From positions 70,600-87,201 of the forward strand of contig DHPK01000004.1 of NCBI GenBank assembly GCA_002407845.1: a stretch of DNA of 16,602 nt. The letters run 5' to 3'. Positions 6,079-13,140 of the stretch are shown here, one piece after another. Position 1 is the stretch's first letter; every line of letters starts with the position of its first letter. The notes below the pieces were generated by a model, which made no database searches, was not told the origin of the DNA, and was given only the letters and a program-made list of their open reading frames with translations. This DNA comes from Leptolinea sp. UBA5366 (GTDB lineage: Bacteria; Chloroflexota; Anaerolineae; Anaerolineales; Anaerolineaceae). The position numbers and the translations under genes were made by a program.

Positions 6079-6903
6079 TTAACAATTCCCGGTGTAGACG
6101 TACTTTAACCTTTTCCGGGCGATATCTGCCAGATGATAAATGGTTTTTACCGGTGTTGCAGGACGATCCTGAGCCTGGAATGATGGAAAAAATCGCGAAA
6201 TGTGATAAGGGATTTCCGGGTCAACAGATGCCAGCCACGCAGTCAGCGATTCCATTTCCTGTTCGGAATCATTTTCCGTCGGGATGATCAGTGTTGTCAC
6301 CTCGACATGGGAGTGTTTGGCTGCCAGGGCAATCGTCCGTTTGACGACCTCAAGATTTCCTTGAACCGTGTCATAAAACGTTTGCGTGAATGCTTTCAGA
6401 TCAATGTTGAACGCGTCAATCCAGGGCAGAATCTCGAGCAGCGGTTCTTCTTCCACCGTGCCATTCGTGACCATCACATTTTTTAATCCATGCGCGTGAG
6501 CGAGTTTTGCACAGTCCATGACGTATTCATAGCTGATAAAGGGTTCGTTGTATGTATAGGCGATGCCGATGTTGCCGTCTTTTTTCAGTGTGACCGCCTG
6601 CCGCACCAAATCTTCGGGCGAAACGACATGGGTGGGAACGCGCGTATATTGCATGGAAATGTCACTGTTTTGGCAGAAAGGGCAGTGCAGATTGCAGCCA
6701 TAACTGCCGACGGAGAAAATGCGGCTGCCGGGAAAGAAGCGGTTTAAAGGCTTTTTTTCAACCGGATCAAGTGCAGCTGCTGTGATTTTTCCGTAATTCT
6801 CGCTAATGACTTTTCCGCCAACGTTGATTCGCGCACCGCAAAACCCTGTTTGTCCTTCCGAGAGGCTGCAGCGATGAAAACAGATTGGACAAATTGCCTT
6901 CAT
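6079..6903 (-). CDS. amrS: AmmeMemoRadiSam system radical SAM enzyme
   Basis: A 274-residue radical SAM protein of the AmmeMemoRadiSam group, related to pyruvate formate-lyase activating enzymes. The cluster-binding CxxxCxxC is at Cys70, Cys74 and Cys77 (YGCNLHCPFCQNSDIS). A second Cys set near the N-terminus (Cys5, Cys8, Cys12, Cys22) resembles the extra metal site of this group. The barrel continues with AYTYNEPFISYEY and VMVTNGT, as in PflA-like enzymes. The protein ends at KYVYTGNC, earlier than many family members, which add a short Cys-containing tail after GN. The ATG overlaps the AMMECR1 stop by 4 bases (ATGA), indicating translational coupling. Its substrate is unknown in the family; association with AMMECR1 and Memo/LigB-like proteins suggests a shared modification or redox reaction. 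Confidence 0.92.
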   Translation of the reverse strand: MKAICPICFHRCSLSEGQTGFCGARINVGGKVISENYGKITAAALDPVEKKPLNRFFPGSRIFSVGSYGCNLHCPFCQNSDISMQYTRVPTHVVSPEDLVRQAVTLKKDGNIGIAYTYNEPFISYEYVMDCAKLAHAHGLKNVMVTNGTVEEEPLLEILPWIDAFNIDLKAFTQTFYDTVQGNLEVVKRTIALAAKHSHVEVTTLIIPTENDSEQEMESLTAWLASVDPEIPYHISRFFPSFQAQDRPATPVKTIYHLADIARKRLKYVYTGNC

Positions 6904-7421
6904 TCGTACCTCACGACTTCAAAGCGTTCAAGCTGCACCGGCTCATCAGCGGAAATGCCTGCCTTCCGGCGAGCGATTGCGACCTGTTCTGCGACACTGC
7001 TGATGCCGTCCAGATTCGGCAGCAGCAAGCCGCGGCGGAAACCACTGGAGACAATTACGCCATAGCGTTTGATGTCCAGTTGATCGCTTGATTGGATGGG
7101 TTCAGGCTCCGCGAGCACATCCACGCTGATCGTCAGGTCAGCCAGCTCATTGATTTTCACAGCAGGGAATCGCGGATCTGCGGTTCCGGAAGAGATCGCG
7201 TTATGAATGATTTCTTCTGCGATTGATCTTCGGATTGGGCTGATTGTGCCGATGCAGCCGCGCAGCTGCCCGAATTTGTGAAGCGTGACGAATGTGCTGG
7301 CTTTGCGGCTCAGCATTTCGGCTGGCAGGTTTTCGGGCGTCTTGAGCGTCTTTCCGGTTTCAAGGTAATGTCTGAGCGACGCCATTGCCAGAGCTGTATA
7401 TGCGTTTTCTGATTGATTCAT
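6900..7421 (-). CDS. amrA: AMMECR1 domain protein (AmmeMemoRadiSam system protein A)
   Basis: A 173-residue protein that is almost entirely one AMMECR1 domain, the fold also found in the human AMMECR1 protein. The hallmark LRGCIG is at 53-58, followed by SIAEEIIHNAISSG and DPRFPAV (82-88), the conserved block around the presumed active site; the Cys in LRGCIG is invariant in the family. The start at 7421 has AGGAGG 4 bases upstream; an in-frame extension to 7463 has no matching site and no conserved residues. It sits 54 bases after the LigB-like gene and overlaps the radical SAM gene by 4 bases. The molecular function of the family is not established. In many bacteria this domain is fused to the C-terminus of a LigB-like domain, which here is a separate gene. 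Confidence 0.93.
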   Translation of the reverse strand: MNQSENAYTALAMASLRHYLETGKTLKTPENLPAEMLSRKASTFVTLHKFGQLRGCIGTISPIRRSIAEEIIHNAISSGTADPRFPAVKINELADLTISVDVLAEPEPIQSSDQLDIKRYGVIVSSGFRRGLLLPNLDGISSVAEQVAIARRKAGISADEPVQLERFEVVRYE

Positions 7422-7475
7422 TTTTCCTCCTGACCTCTTCTGGTTCTGAGTGCATCGATCCAATGGAATGCCAGC

Positions 7476-8285
7476 TTATTCGGGCAGATAAGATGAAATC
7501 CCATAGCCGACGCCGAACGGTCCTTCATAGGAGATCAGCTCAGCTTTTGTATTAATTCCATCCAGCACGCCTGCCATAATCGCAATCGAGCGCAGTCCGC
7601 ATTCTCCGGCACGATCGCACAAGTTCTCATCCAGTTCGAACAGCCGGTTGAAGTCACCGGTCTTCATGATCTCTGTAATCTGACGATCAAATTCTGGTCC
7701 TTCTTTAACGAATCCGTAAGGACCGTCTGCCTTCAGCCGGTGGGAAAGGTCGCCGCTGGCAATGAAAACCGCGCTTCGAGCCAGCGCAGCGATGCTTTCA
7801 GCAATGCATTTTCCAAATTCAAAATGGGTTCGGAGGGAAAGACCGGAGAGACCGATTCGCACCAATTTGTATTTTGGCTGAGTTTCATGCCATGCCTGGT
7901 CAACAAAACGCAGCGGGATCACAGTTGCGTGATCCAATCGCGGATCGCGTTCACCGGCTGTTCCTGCGGGAATTCCGGCTTTTTTGGCGTTTTGCTCAAT
8001 CATTCTGACCAGCGCTTGGTCATATTCCGCCTCAACTCGCACCTGAGGAGTGCCGAAGCGGCTCATGTCACCCTGTGCCTTTTGCCCGGGTGAGATGTGA
8101 AAAAAGTCACTGTAGAGCGTCGTGTGGGGGGAGGCGAGCAGGATTGTTTCAGGCGCAGCTTCAGCGATCTGCTCTGCAGCTTTTCGGAATCCGTCGATTG
8201 TCTTTTGAATCTTTCGTTCCTCGCCCCTGCCGATTTCTGGCAATATGATTGGCGGATGCGGAACAACATAAGCGCTTTGAATCAT
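7476..8285 (-). CDS. LigB-like (class III extradiol dioxygenase fold) protein of the AmmeMemoRadiSam module
   Basis: A 269-residue protein with the class III extradiol dioxygenase (LigB) fold, of the kind usually fused to AMMECR1 in clostridia and relatives. Candidate metal and active-site residues are His10 (VVPHPP), His54 (SPHTTLYSD), His119 (RLDHATVIP), His182 (ASGDLSHRL) and Glu254 (SYEGPFGVGYG). These fall at places comparable to the two-His-one-carboxylate iron site and catalytic His of LigB. The protein is soluble, with no signal peptide. The start has AGGAGG 8 bases upstream. It is the first gene of the minus-strand set with amrA and amrS. It is closer to the fused LigB domain than to Memo itself, so I leave the symbol blank. 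Whether it has dioxygenase activity is unknown. Confidence 0.88.
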   Translation of the reverse strand: MIQSAYVVPHPPIILPEIGRGEERKIQKTIDGFRKAAEQIAEAAPETILLASPHTTLYSDFFHISPGQKAQGDMSRFGTPQVRVEAEYDQALVRMIEQNAKKAGIPAGTAGERDPRLDHATVIPLRFVDQAWHETQPKYKLVRIGLSGLSLRTHFEFGKCIAESIAALARSAVFIASGDLSHRLKADGPYGFVKEGPEFDRQITEIMKTGDFNRLFELDENLCDRAGECGLRSIAIMAGVLDGINTKAELISYEGPFGVGYGISSYLPE

Positions 8286-8317
8286 TCCAGTCTCCTCCTG
8301 ATAAGTCCGTTTCTTTA

Positions 8318-8323
8318 ATTATA
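8318..8323 (-). promoter_or_regulatory. Candidate -10 element of the AmmeMemoRadiSam operon
   Basis: A perfect TATAAT on the minus strand, about 33 bases upstream of the LigB-like start. No good -35 lies 16-18 bases further upstream (the site reads roughly CGTCAT), and the TTGACG in the area is too close. It is the best promoter candidate in this gap but weak overall. Confidence 0.4.
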
Positions 8324-8447
8324 TGGCACGCGTCAAGCGAATGACGTTGACTCAGCAGCGTTCGTGCCTGAAAGTACGGTAGCGTGCAACCGGGTTGATA
8401 TTACCGGATTTTAGATACTCTTTCCGATTGGGATATTGTTAAATAAA

Positions 8448-8474
8448 CTGAGCCTGACAGTAGGTCAGGCTCAG
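8448..8474 (-). terminator. Strong hairpin, probable terminator of the polysaccharide-yccF operon
   Basis: CTGAGCCTGAC (8448-8458) pairs perfectly over 11 bases with GTCAGGCTCAG (8464-8474) around a 5-base loop. On the minus strand the stem is followed directly by TTTATTT, giving a fair U tract about 190 bases after the yccF stop. On the plus strand a run of six T appears only 9 bases after the stem. It lies between yccF and the amr operon, where a minus-strand terminator is expected. Confidence 0.6.
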
Positions 8475-8665
8475 AAAGCGTTCTTTTTTCCACCAACTTG
8501 GGATTATGAAATTTGAAGGCAGGCCAAATCTTCTTTCTACTCAGGATCAGCCTTCCGCATCCCTCTTGCTCATATTACAGGTAAGATGAATTGATCTGAT
8601 ATTCAGCCGGCTTCTGCTCTGAAAACAGAAAAAATCCGGCTAAGCTTTGCAGCTGACAGAACAAA

Positions 8666-9031
8666 TCATTTGTGGATGATCGACGTGCCGAATGGCATTA
8701 GCGCCAGTTTGGCAAGTTTGAAACATTGCAGACCGAATGGGATGCCGACAATCGTGACGCAGAATATCAGACCATTGACGACCGACACAAGCGCTAATTC
8801 GAGTCCTCCGAAAAGCAGCCATAGAATGTTCAATAAAAGCGAACCGGCACCTCCGCCAAAGACGATTTCCTTCCCAAATGGAAAAAAGGAAACTTTCGCG
8901 AATTTAAAACATTGCAGCCCGACCGGGATGCCGATAATCGTAATGCACCACACAAGTCCGACCAAAAACCAGGACAGCCCCTGAAGGATGCCGCCAAAGA
9001 TAAACCAGATGATATTGCCTAATGTACTCAA
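8666..9031 (-). CDS. yccF: YccF family inner membrane protein
   Basis: A 121-residue integral membrane protein made of two copies of the YccF domain. The repeats are visible as ITIIGIPVGLQCFKFAKVSFFPFG (about 30-53) and VTIVGIPFGLQCFKLAKLALMPFG (about 92-115), each preceded by a hydrophobic stretch with a GG turn (IFGGILQGLSWFL and LFGGLELALVSVV). About four membrane segments are expected. The start is TTG at 9031-9029, sharing TTGA with the stop codon of the GT-C-like gene; AAGGG 8 bases upstream supports it. The biochemical role of YccF is not established. Its place at the end of the polysaccharide operon could mean an envelope function or simple read-through. A hairpin terminator lies downstream. 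Confidence 0.92.
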   Translation of the reverse strand: MSTLGNIIWFIFGGILQGLSWFLVGLVWCITIIGIPVGLQCFKFAKVSFFPFGKEIVFGGGAGSLLLNILWLLFGGLELALVSVVNGLIFCVTIVGIPFGLQCFKLAKLALMPFGTSIIHK

Positions 9032-10599
9032 TTCTTTTTCCCTTTCAGCTTGCGCCGGATCGGTCCAATTAAACCTGTTGCGAAAACCAGCGCACTGCTA
9101 ACGACGATGTAAGTGACCGTTTTCCAGAAAGGAAAGCGGCGGATTGCATCGCCCGAATACCGGCTGTAATACCATTGGGAGAAAAAGATCACAAAAATCA
9201 GCTCAATGATGATCCAACGAACCAGCCACCAGTCTTTGATCTTCTTTGCGTAACAAATTCCCCACGCACTGAAGAAAGCCAGCCACGGCAGCATGATCAC
9301 CCGGTAACGCGGGTTGTCCCACTGATCTCCCCCGGCTCGCAGCGAGCTGATGAAGATCCAGCCGATCACGAACAATGCATTCAATATGAATACGTATTTT
9401 TCTGGTTTACGTTTCACTCTGAATGCGGAAAAAAGAGCGTAAAAAAGGAATGGAACCAGCAAATACCAGCCAAGTGCACGGTAAATGCCGACAATTTTCC
9501 AATAAGGAGTGGTTGGCTGGTAGAACAGGATTGCTGGCAGCACCGGCTGAGCGATGCCATAGACAGCCAGAAAGACTGAGCGGAACTGTCCGCCAATCTC
9601 GCCGACCACCTTTTCAACCCAGCCTGAATTGAGTTCAGATACATGGATGTCATAATGGATGAATTCCTGAACAGCAGGCAGTGCCAGCAGCCCGACAGCC
9701 AGCGCACCCAGGACAATTACCAAAATGCCGCCAATCAGCCATTTTTTTGAGGCGGGAATCAGGTAATATCCCCAGATCCAGAGCGCGATGCTGGTCAGCA
9801 AGGCACCCGCGATGAAATAGGAAAACGGCAGACAGAGCAGCAGACAGCCGAAAAGCACCTGCGTTGAGCGTTTCCAGTTGTCTCTCATGGTCAGCAATGC
9901 CCAGAAAGCAACCGCAAGAATGCCGGTCAAAAACGGTTCGCGCATTGGTGAAGCGGCGAAAACAATGCTGTCTGGGTAGAGCACATAGATCCAAGCGGCA
10001 ATATTCGGCAGATGCTTATAATGGGGATCGCTCGCTGAAACCCAGCTTTGCAGTCCTTTGCGCAGGAAAGGTACGCCAGCTGCGCTGAAAAAAGCGCCGA
10101 GCATGACAATCAGCCCAAAACGGCGCACGTCCGGTGACAACCCTTTATAAATCCAAATCGAAAGCGCAGCCAGCCCGCCGTATTGGTCATTATTATAGGT
10201 TCGGCTTATCGTATTGAAAAAACTTGGGCTTTCTTCCTGCGCGATGCGCCAGGCTTCCTCATCCCGCCGCCAAGCATCGTCAAAGAGATAGCCCCGCTGC
10301 TGCTGCGGTTCATCGGGATACCCAAAAATCGGCAGCAGGTTTTGCGTTGCCAGACCGAAACCAAGCCGCAGCCCGAACGCCAGCAGCATCATGATCGCCA
10401 GCGTTTTACCGCGTCCGCCCCAATGCCAGACGCAACAAAGCCCGATCGAGGATGGCAGCGCCAGAATCAGCGCGGCGCGGAACCCGGCGCTCATCTCACC
10501 CGGGCTAAAATATGCTGTGACAGCGGCGATGATCAGGGAGAAAAACAATCCCGGGATAAAGATTTCTTTCAGGAGGCTGGATGCTTTTTTATCTTTCAT
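9028..10599 (-). CDS. Polytopic membrane protein, probable GT-C glycosyltransferase
   Basis: A 523-residue protein with roughly ten to twelve membrane segments (for example about 12-30, 40-58, 66-85, 161-177, 222-237, 248-276, 287-309, 375-391, 403-420, 435-450, 461-475, 494-511). The first outer loop after the third segment is rich in acidic and aromatic residues (YPDEPQQ, FDDAWRRDEEAW, 94-117), as in GT-C transferases whose catalytic Asp/Glu lies there. Later motifs such as SPMREPFL (217-224) and NPRYRVIMLPWLAFF (429-443) resemble GT39/PMT-like membrane transferases. Such enzymes use polyprenyl-phosphate sugars on the outer face of the membrane. The ATG overlaps the GT4 stop by 4 bases. Sugar and acceptor are unknown; a polymerase-like role in the same operon is another possibility. 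Confidence 0.75.
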   Translation of the reverse strand: MKDKKASSLLKEIFIPGLFFSLIIAAVTAYFSPGEMSAGFRAALILALPSSIGLCCVWHWGGRGKTLAIMMLLAFGLRLGFGLATQNLLPIFGYPDEPQQQRGYLFDDAWRRDEEAWRIAQEESPSFFNTISRTYNNDQYGGLAALSIWIYKGLSPDVRRFGLIVMLGAFFSAAGVPFLRKGLQSWVSASDPHYKHLPNIAAWIYVLYPDSIVFAASPMREPFLTGILAVAFWALLTMRDNWKRSTQVLFGCLLLCLPFSYFIAGALLTSIALWIWGYYLIPASKKWLIGGILVIVLGALAVGLLALPAVQEFIHYDIHVSELNSGWVEKVVGEIGGQFRSVFLAVYGIAQPVLPAILFYQPTTPYWKIVGIYRALGWYLLVPFLFYALFSAFRVKRKPEKYVFILNALFVIGWIFISSLRAGGDQWDNPRYRVIMLPWLAFFSAWGICYAKKIKDWWLVRWIIIELIFVIFFSQWYYSRYSGDAIRRFPFWKTVTYIVVSSALVFATGLIGPIRRKLKGKKN

Positions 10600-11729
10600 A
10601 GAGCGCCTTTAATGGATTCAAGAATCTTATTGGCTCGTTTTGACCAAGTGTAGCGAGTCGATTTCTCGTGCGCGGCTTTTGCCATGCTGGCTGCCTTTTG
10701 CGAATCCGTCAGCAGCGAACGCAGCGCAGCAATCCACGAGCCGGGTTCTTCCGGTTCGCAAAACAAGGCCGTTTCATCGTCCAGCACTTCCCGGAAGACA
10801 GGCAAGTTACTGGCAAGGATCGGGCGTCCGGCTGCCAGATACTCAAACATCTTCATCGGGCTGCAGATTTCGGCGGAATTCCCGCCGCTGCTGCCGGAAA
10901 TACAGCGATCATAAGGCATCAGCAGATAATCACTGGCAGCCTGTGCCAGCGGCAGATCGGCTTTCGGAATCAAGCCGGTGAAAACGACGTTCGGGATGGT
11001 TTCTTTGATGACCCGTTCACGGTAAAAGTTAACTTCAGCCGGCGTCCCACCAAACCAATAGAAATCAATTTCAGGAATTGACCTAGCGATCTCGAGGAAA
11101 AGATTGACGCCGCGACCTTGATAGAGATGCCCGCTGCAGGATGCAATCGGGCGGCTTGAAAACCCCAGCTCTTCTTTCGCTTCCGCCTTGCCTGGGAGGT
11201 CAGCATAATCTTCCGGGTTGATCCCGTTTGGCGCAATCACACAATCAGCGTCGCGGACTGCCGGATAAAGCTGCTGAACCCTGTCCTGGAGCGCGCGGGT
11301 AATAAATGCAAATCGTTTCGGTGTCTTGGATGCCGCAAATTCGCGGAACCAGCGTTTGCCTAATGTGCCGGTCGGCAGATCGTGTGCTTCAAAAACGACC
11401 GGAATCCCACGTCTGGCAGCGATCAGAGCTGCTTGAATTGTCCAGGTGTATACCAGATCGGCGCCCCAGCGCTGCGCGGCGCTGACTGCCTGCCAGCTAA
11501 AATCTAACCGCCGCAGCCAGCGGCGGGAGGGCAGTTTGATGATCGGGAAATCAGCGCAGGTCAAACAATATTGTCCCCGCAGCGTCTCAAACGCAGGCGA
11601 CCCGCTTCCCGGAACCCAAAGCTGGATTTCCTGCCCGTTCTGAACCAAGCCCTGACATGCCATCAGCACCTGAATTGAATTAGCAGTTGAAGATGGAATT
11701 TTGGATGTTGCGCTGACTGCAATTTTCAT
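10596..11729 (-). CDS. Family 4 glycosyltransferase (GT-B fold)
   Basis: A 377-residue cytosolic or membrane-associated retaining glycosyltransferase of the GT4 group. The N-terminal half is the acceptor Rossmann domain (VVFEAHDLPTGTLGKRWFRE at 111-130). The C-terminal half binds the nucleotide sugar, with IAPNGINPEDY (165-175), CSGHLYQGRGVNLFLEIA (198-215) and the signature SPMKMFEYLAAGRPILASNLP (290-310), in which Lys293 and Glu296 belong to the donor-binding ExxxE-type region. The insertion ISGSSGGNSAEICSPMK is also seen in capsule and exopolysaccharide transferases. It overlaps the flippase stop and the GT-C start by 4 bases each (ATGA), so the three are translationally coupled. Donor and acceptor sugars cannot be read from sequence; the neighbouring uronate genes make an acidic sugar donor possible. 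Confidence 0.93.
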   Translation of the reverse strand: MKIAVSATSKIPSSTANSIQVLMACQGLVQNGQEIQLWVPGSGSPAFETLRGQYCLTCADFPIIKLPSRRWLRRLDFSWQAVSAAQRWGADLVYTWTIQAALIAARRGIPVVFEAHDLPTGTLGKRWFREFAASKTPKRFAFITRALQDRVQQLYPAVRDADCVIAPNGINPEDYADLPGKAEAKEELGFSSRPIASCSGHLYQGRGVNLFLEIARSIPEIDFYWFGGTPAEVNFYRERVIKETIPNVVFTGLIPKADLPLAQAASDYLLMPYDRCISGSSGGNSAEICSPMKMFEYLAAGRPILASNLPVFREVLDDETALFCEPEEPGSWIAALRSLLTDSQKAASMAKAAHEKSTRYTWSKRANKILESIKGAL

Positions 11730-13135
11730 TGATTTTTTTTCCTGAAGATCGTTTTGTTCCGTGAGGATGTTGGATCCTCCGCCGGTTCAAAGGAATAAAG
11801 CTCAGCTTGTTTCAGGCTCCGAATGCCGATCACAGTCATAATGATAACGGTTCCAGAAAGATATGCCGTAAGCAGAATGGCTTCTGTGTAGTAAGGAGTT
11901 CTCGGAACGAGCAGCAAGGTGCCGATGACTTTAAGCAGCATCCCGACAAGGCTGACCTTTGTAGCGGTCTCAGCTTTGCTGAAAGAAAGCAACAGCGTCC
12001 GGTTCCAAAACAAGATATTGGCGGTGCCATAGCCGACCAGCAAGATCAAAATGATCTGATGGGCTGGCAAGTATTCCGCTGGGAAGACGTTAAAAGTTCT
12101 GCCGAACAGATGAAATTCTGCGAAAAGCAATTGCTTGCCGATGAAAAGCAGCCCGAGCGTGACGGAGATCGTCCAAGTCGCTGAGAGCATGGTGATCTTG
12201 CGCAGAATCCGTTTCAGTCTGGTCCATTTCTTGTTGACGATTGCGCGCATCATCTCAGGATAAGTCGTGTCGATAAGCGGATTGATCGGCATTAAGACCA
12301 TATTGATAACGGTCATGGCTGTCTTGTAATAGCCGGCATAAAGCGGGCTGAGCAGCGCGCCGATCCATAAGATTTCGCCGTCCCGGGCAAACAAGTTGAT
12401 CGTATTGCTGATGTTTGTTGAAACTGTGAAGCGCATGATTTCGCGCTTTTCCGTGATCAGACTGAGCGGCGCCCGCCACCAGCCTGCCCCCATAACTTTC
12501 GGCAGCCAATAACCGATTAATAAAATCGGAACAATCCCGAGGATCACTTTTCCGAAGAAATAGGCAAAAAGAATTGCTTCCAGTCCGTACCCGTTTTTCG
12601 CTGCGATCAGAACCAGCAATGCGACGATCACGTTTTGGATCAGACTGACAATTGCAATCGAGCGGTAGCGATTGATGACGCGCAGCACCCCGTTGCAGGT
12701 TTCCATCGTGCTGCTGGTCAGAATGGTGAGCCCGTAAAACAATACCGGAGTGACCAGTGCTGAGTCGTGGAGGAAAAGATTGGTCCCCCATTTTACGGTC
12801 AGTACCAAAAAGAGAAATGCTAAAACGGATGTGGATGATTCAATCAGAGCGCTGAATTTGATCAGCGCTCCGGCTTTCTGATAATCTTTCTTTTCATAGG
12901 GTTCGCTAATATAGCGAACAACCATCTCATTCATGCGGAATGAGAAGAAGCGGTTGACGTTAGTGACATAGCTGGTGATGATGCCGAGGACGCCATAATT
13001 ATAGACGCCCAACAGGCGCGTGATATAGATGGTCAGAAAGACGCTGATCAGATTGCTGACGATCAGATAGGTCGAGTTCCGGATAATCCGGCTGAAGACA
13101 TGGTCTGAAAACCATCCCCGGAGATTATTAATCAT
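11726..13135 (-). CDS. Polysaccharide flippase (Wzx/MVF-like)
   Basis: A 469-residue MOP-superfamily membrane protein, predicted to flip lipid-linked oligosaccharides from the cytosolic to the outer leaflet. It has about twelve to fourteen membrane segments and the family's opening, IRNSTYLIVSNLISVFLTIY followed by ITRLLGVYNYGVLGIIT. A later charged cytosolic stretch (TTYPEMMRAIVNKKWTRLKRILRKI) sits mid-protein, as in Wzx proteins. The C-terminus is a basic tail. The ATG at 13135 has GAGGG only 3 bases upstream, a short spacing; a TTG at 13144 overlapping the epimerase stop (TTGA) is the alternative start but has no ribosome binding site. It lies between the epimerase and GT4 genes, fitting export of a glycan made by this operon. 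Confidence 0.9.
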   Translation of the reverse strand: MINNLRGWFSDHVFSRIIRNSTYLIVSNLISVFLTIYITRLLGVYNYGVLGIITSYVTNVNRFFSFRMNEMVVRYISEPYEKKDYQKAGALIKFSALIESSTSVLAFLFLVLTVKWGTNLFLHDSALVTPVLFYGLTILTSSTMETCNGVLRVINRYRSIAIVSLIQNVIVALLVLIAAKNGYGLEAILFAYFFGKVILGIVPILLIGYWLPKVMGAGWWRAPLSLITEKREIMRFTVSTNISNTINLFARDGEILWIGALLSPLYAGYYKTAMTVINMVLMPINPLIDTTYPEMMRAIVNKKWTRLKRILRKITMLSATWTISVTLGLLFIGKQLLFAEFHLFGRTFNVFPAEYLPAHQIILILLVGYGTANILFWNRTLLLSFSKAETATKVSLVGMLLKVIGTLLLVPRTPYYTEAILLTAYLSGTVIIMTVIGIRSLKQAELYSFEPAEDPTSSRNKTIFRKKNQ

Positions 13136-13140
13136 GACCC

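Larger units (their letters stand above)
8286..8665. other. 380-base intergenic region
   Basis: This gap holds the ribosome binding site and candidate -10 of the LigB-like gene, the hairpin at 8448-8474, and an imperfect inverted repeat (AGCCGG at 8605-8610 with CCGGCT at 8636-8641, inner TTCTG/CAGAA) just after yccF. I see no tRNA cloverleaf, no long open frame with a ribosome binding site and no repeat array. The part between 8340 and 8440 has no recognisable content. Confidence 0.6.

Noticed and set aside
7422..7478. Frameshifted LigB-AMMECR1 fusion (pseudogene)
   Set aside because: The AMMECR1 gene has its own AGGAGG 4 bases before an ATG at the expected domain start, and the LigB protein ends cleanly after its conserved YEGPFGVGYG region. 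Both domains are intact.
8605..8641. Inverted repeat AGCCGG/CCGGCT just after yccF as a terminator
   Set aside because: The stem is interrupted by unequal bulges and has no T run after it on the minus strand. The hairpin at 8448-8474 is a better candidate.
8286..8665. A tRNA, riboswitch or small ORF in the long intergenic gap
   Set aside because: No cloverleaf, no recognised riboswitch core and no open frame with a plausible ribosome binding site could be seen by eye.
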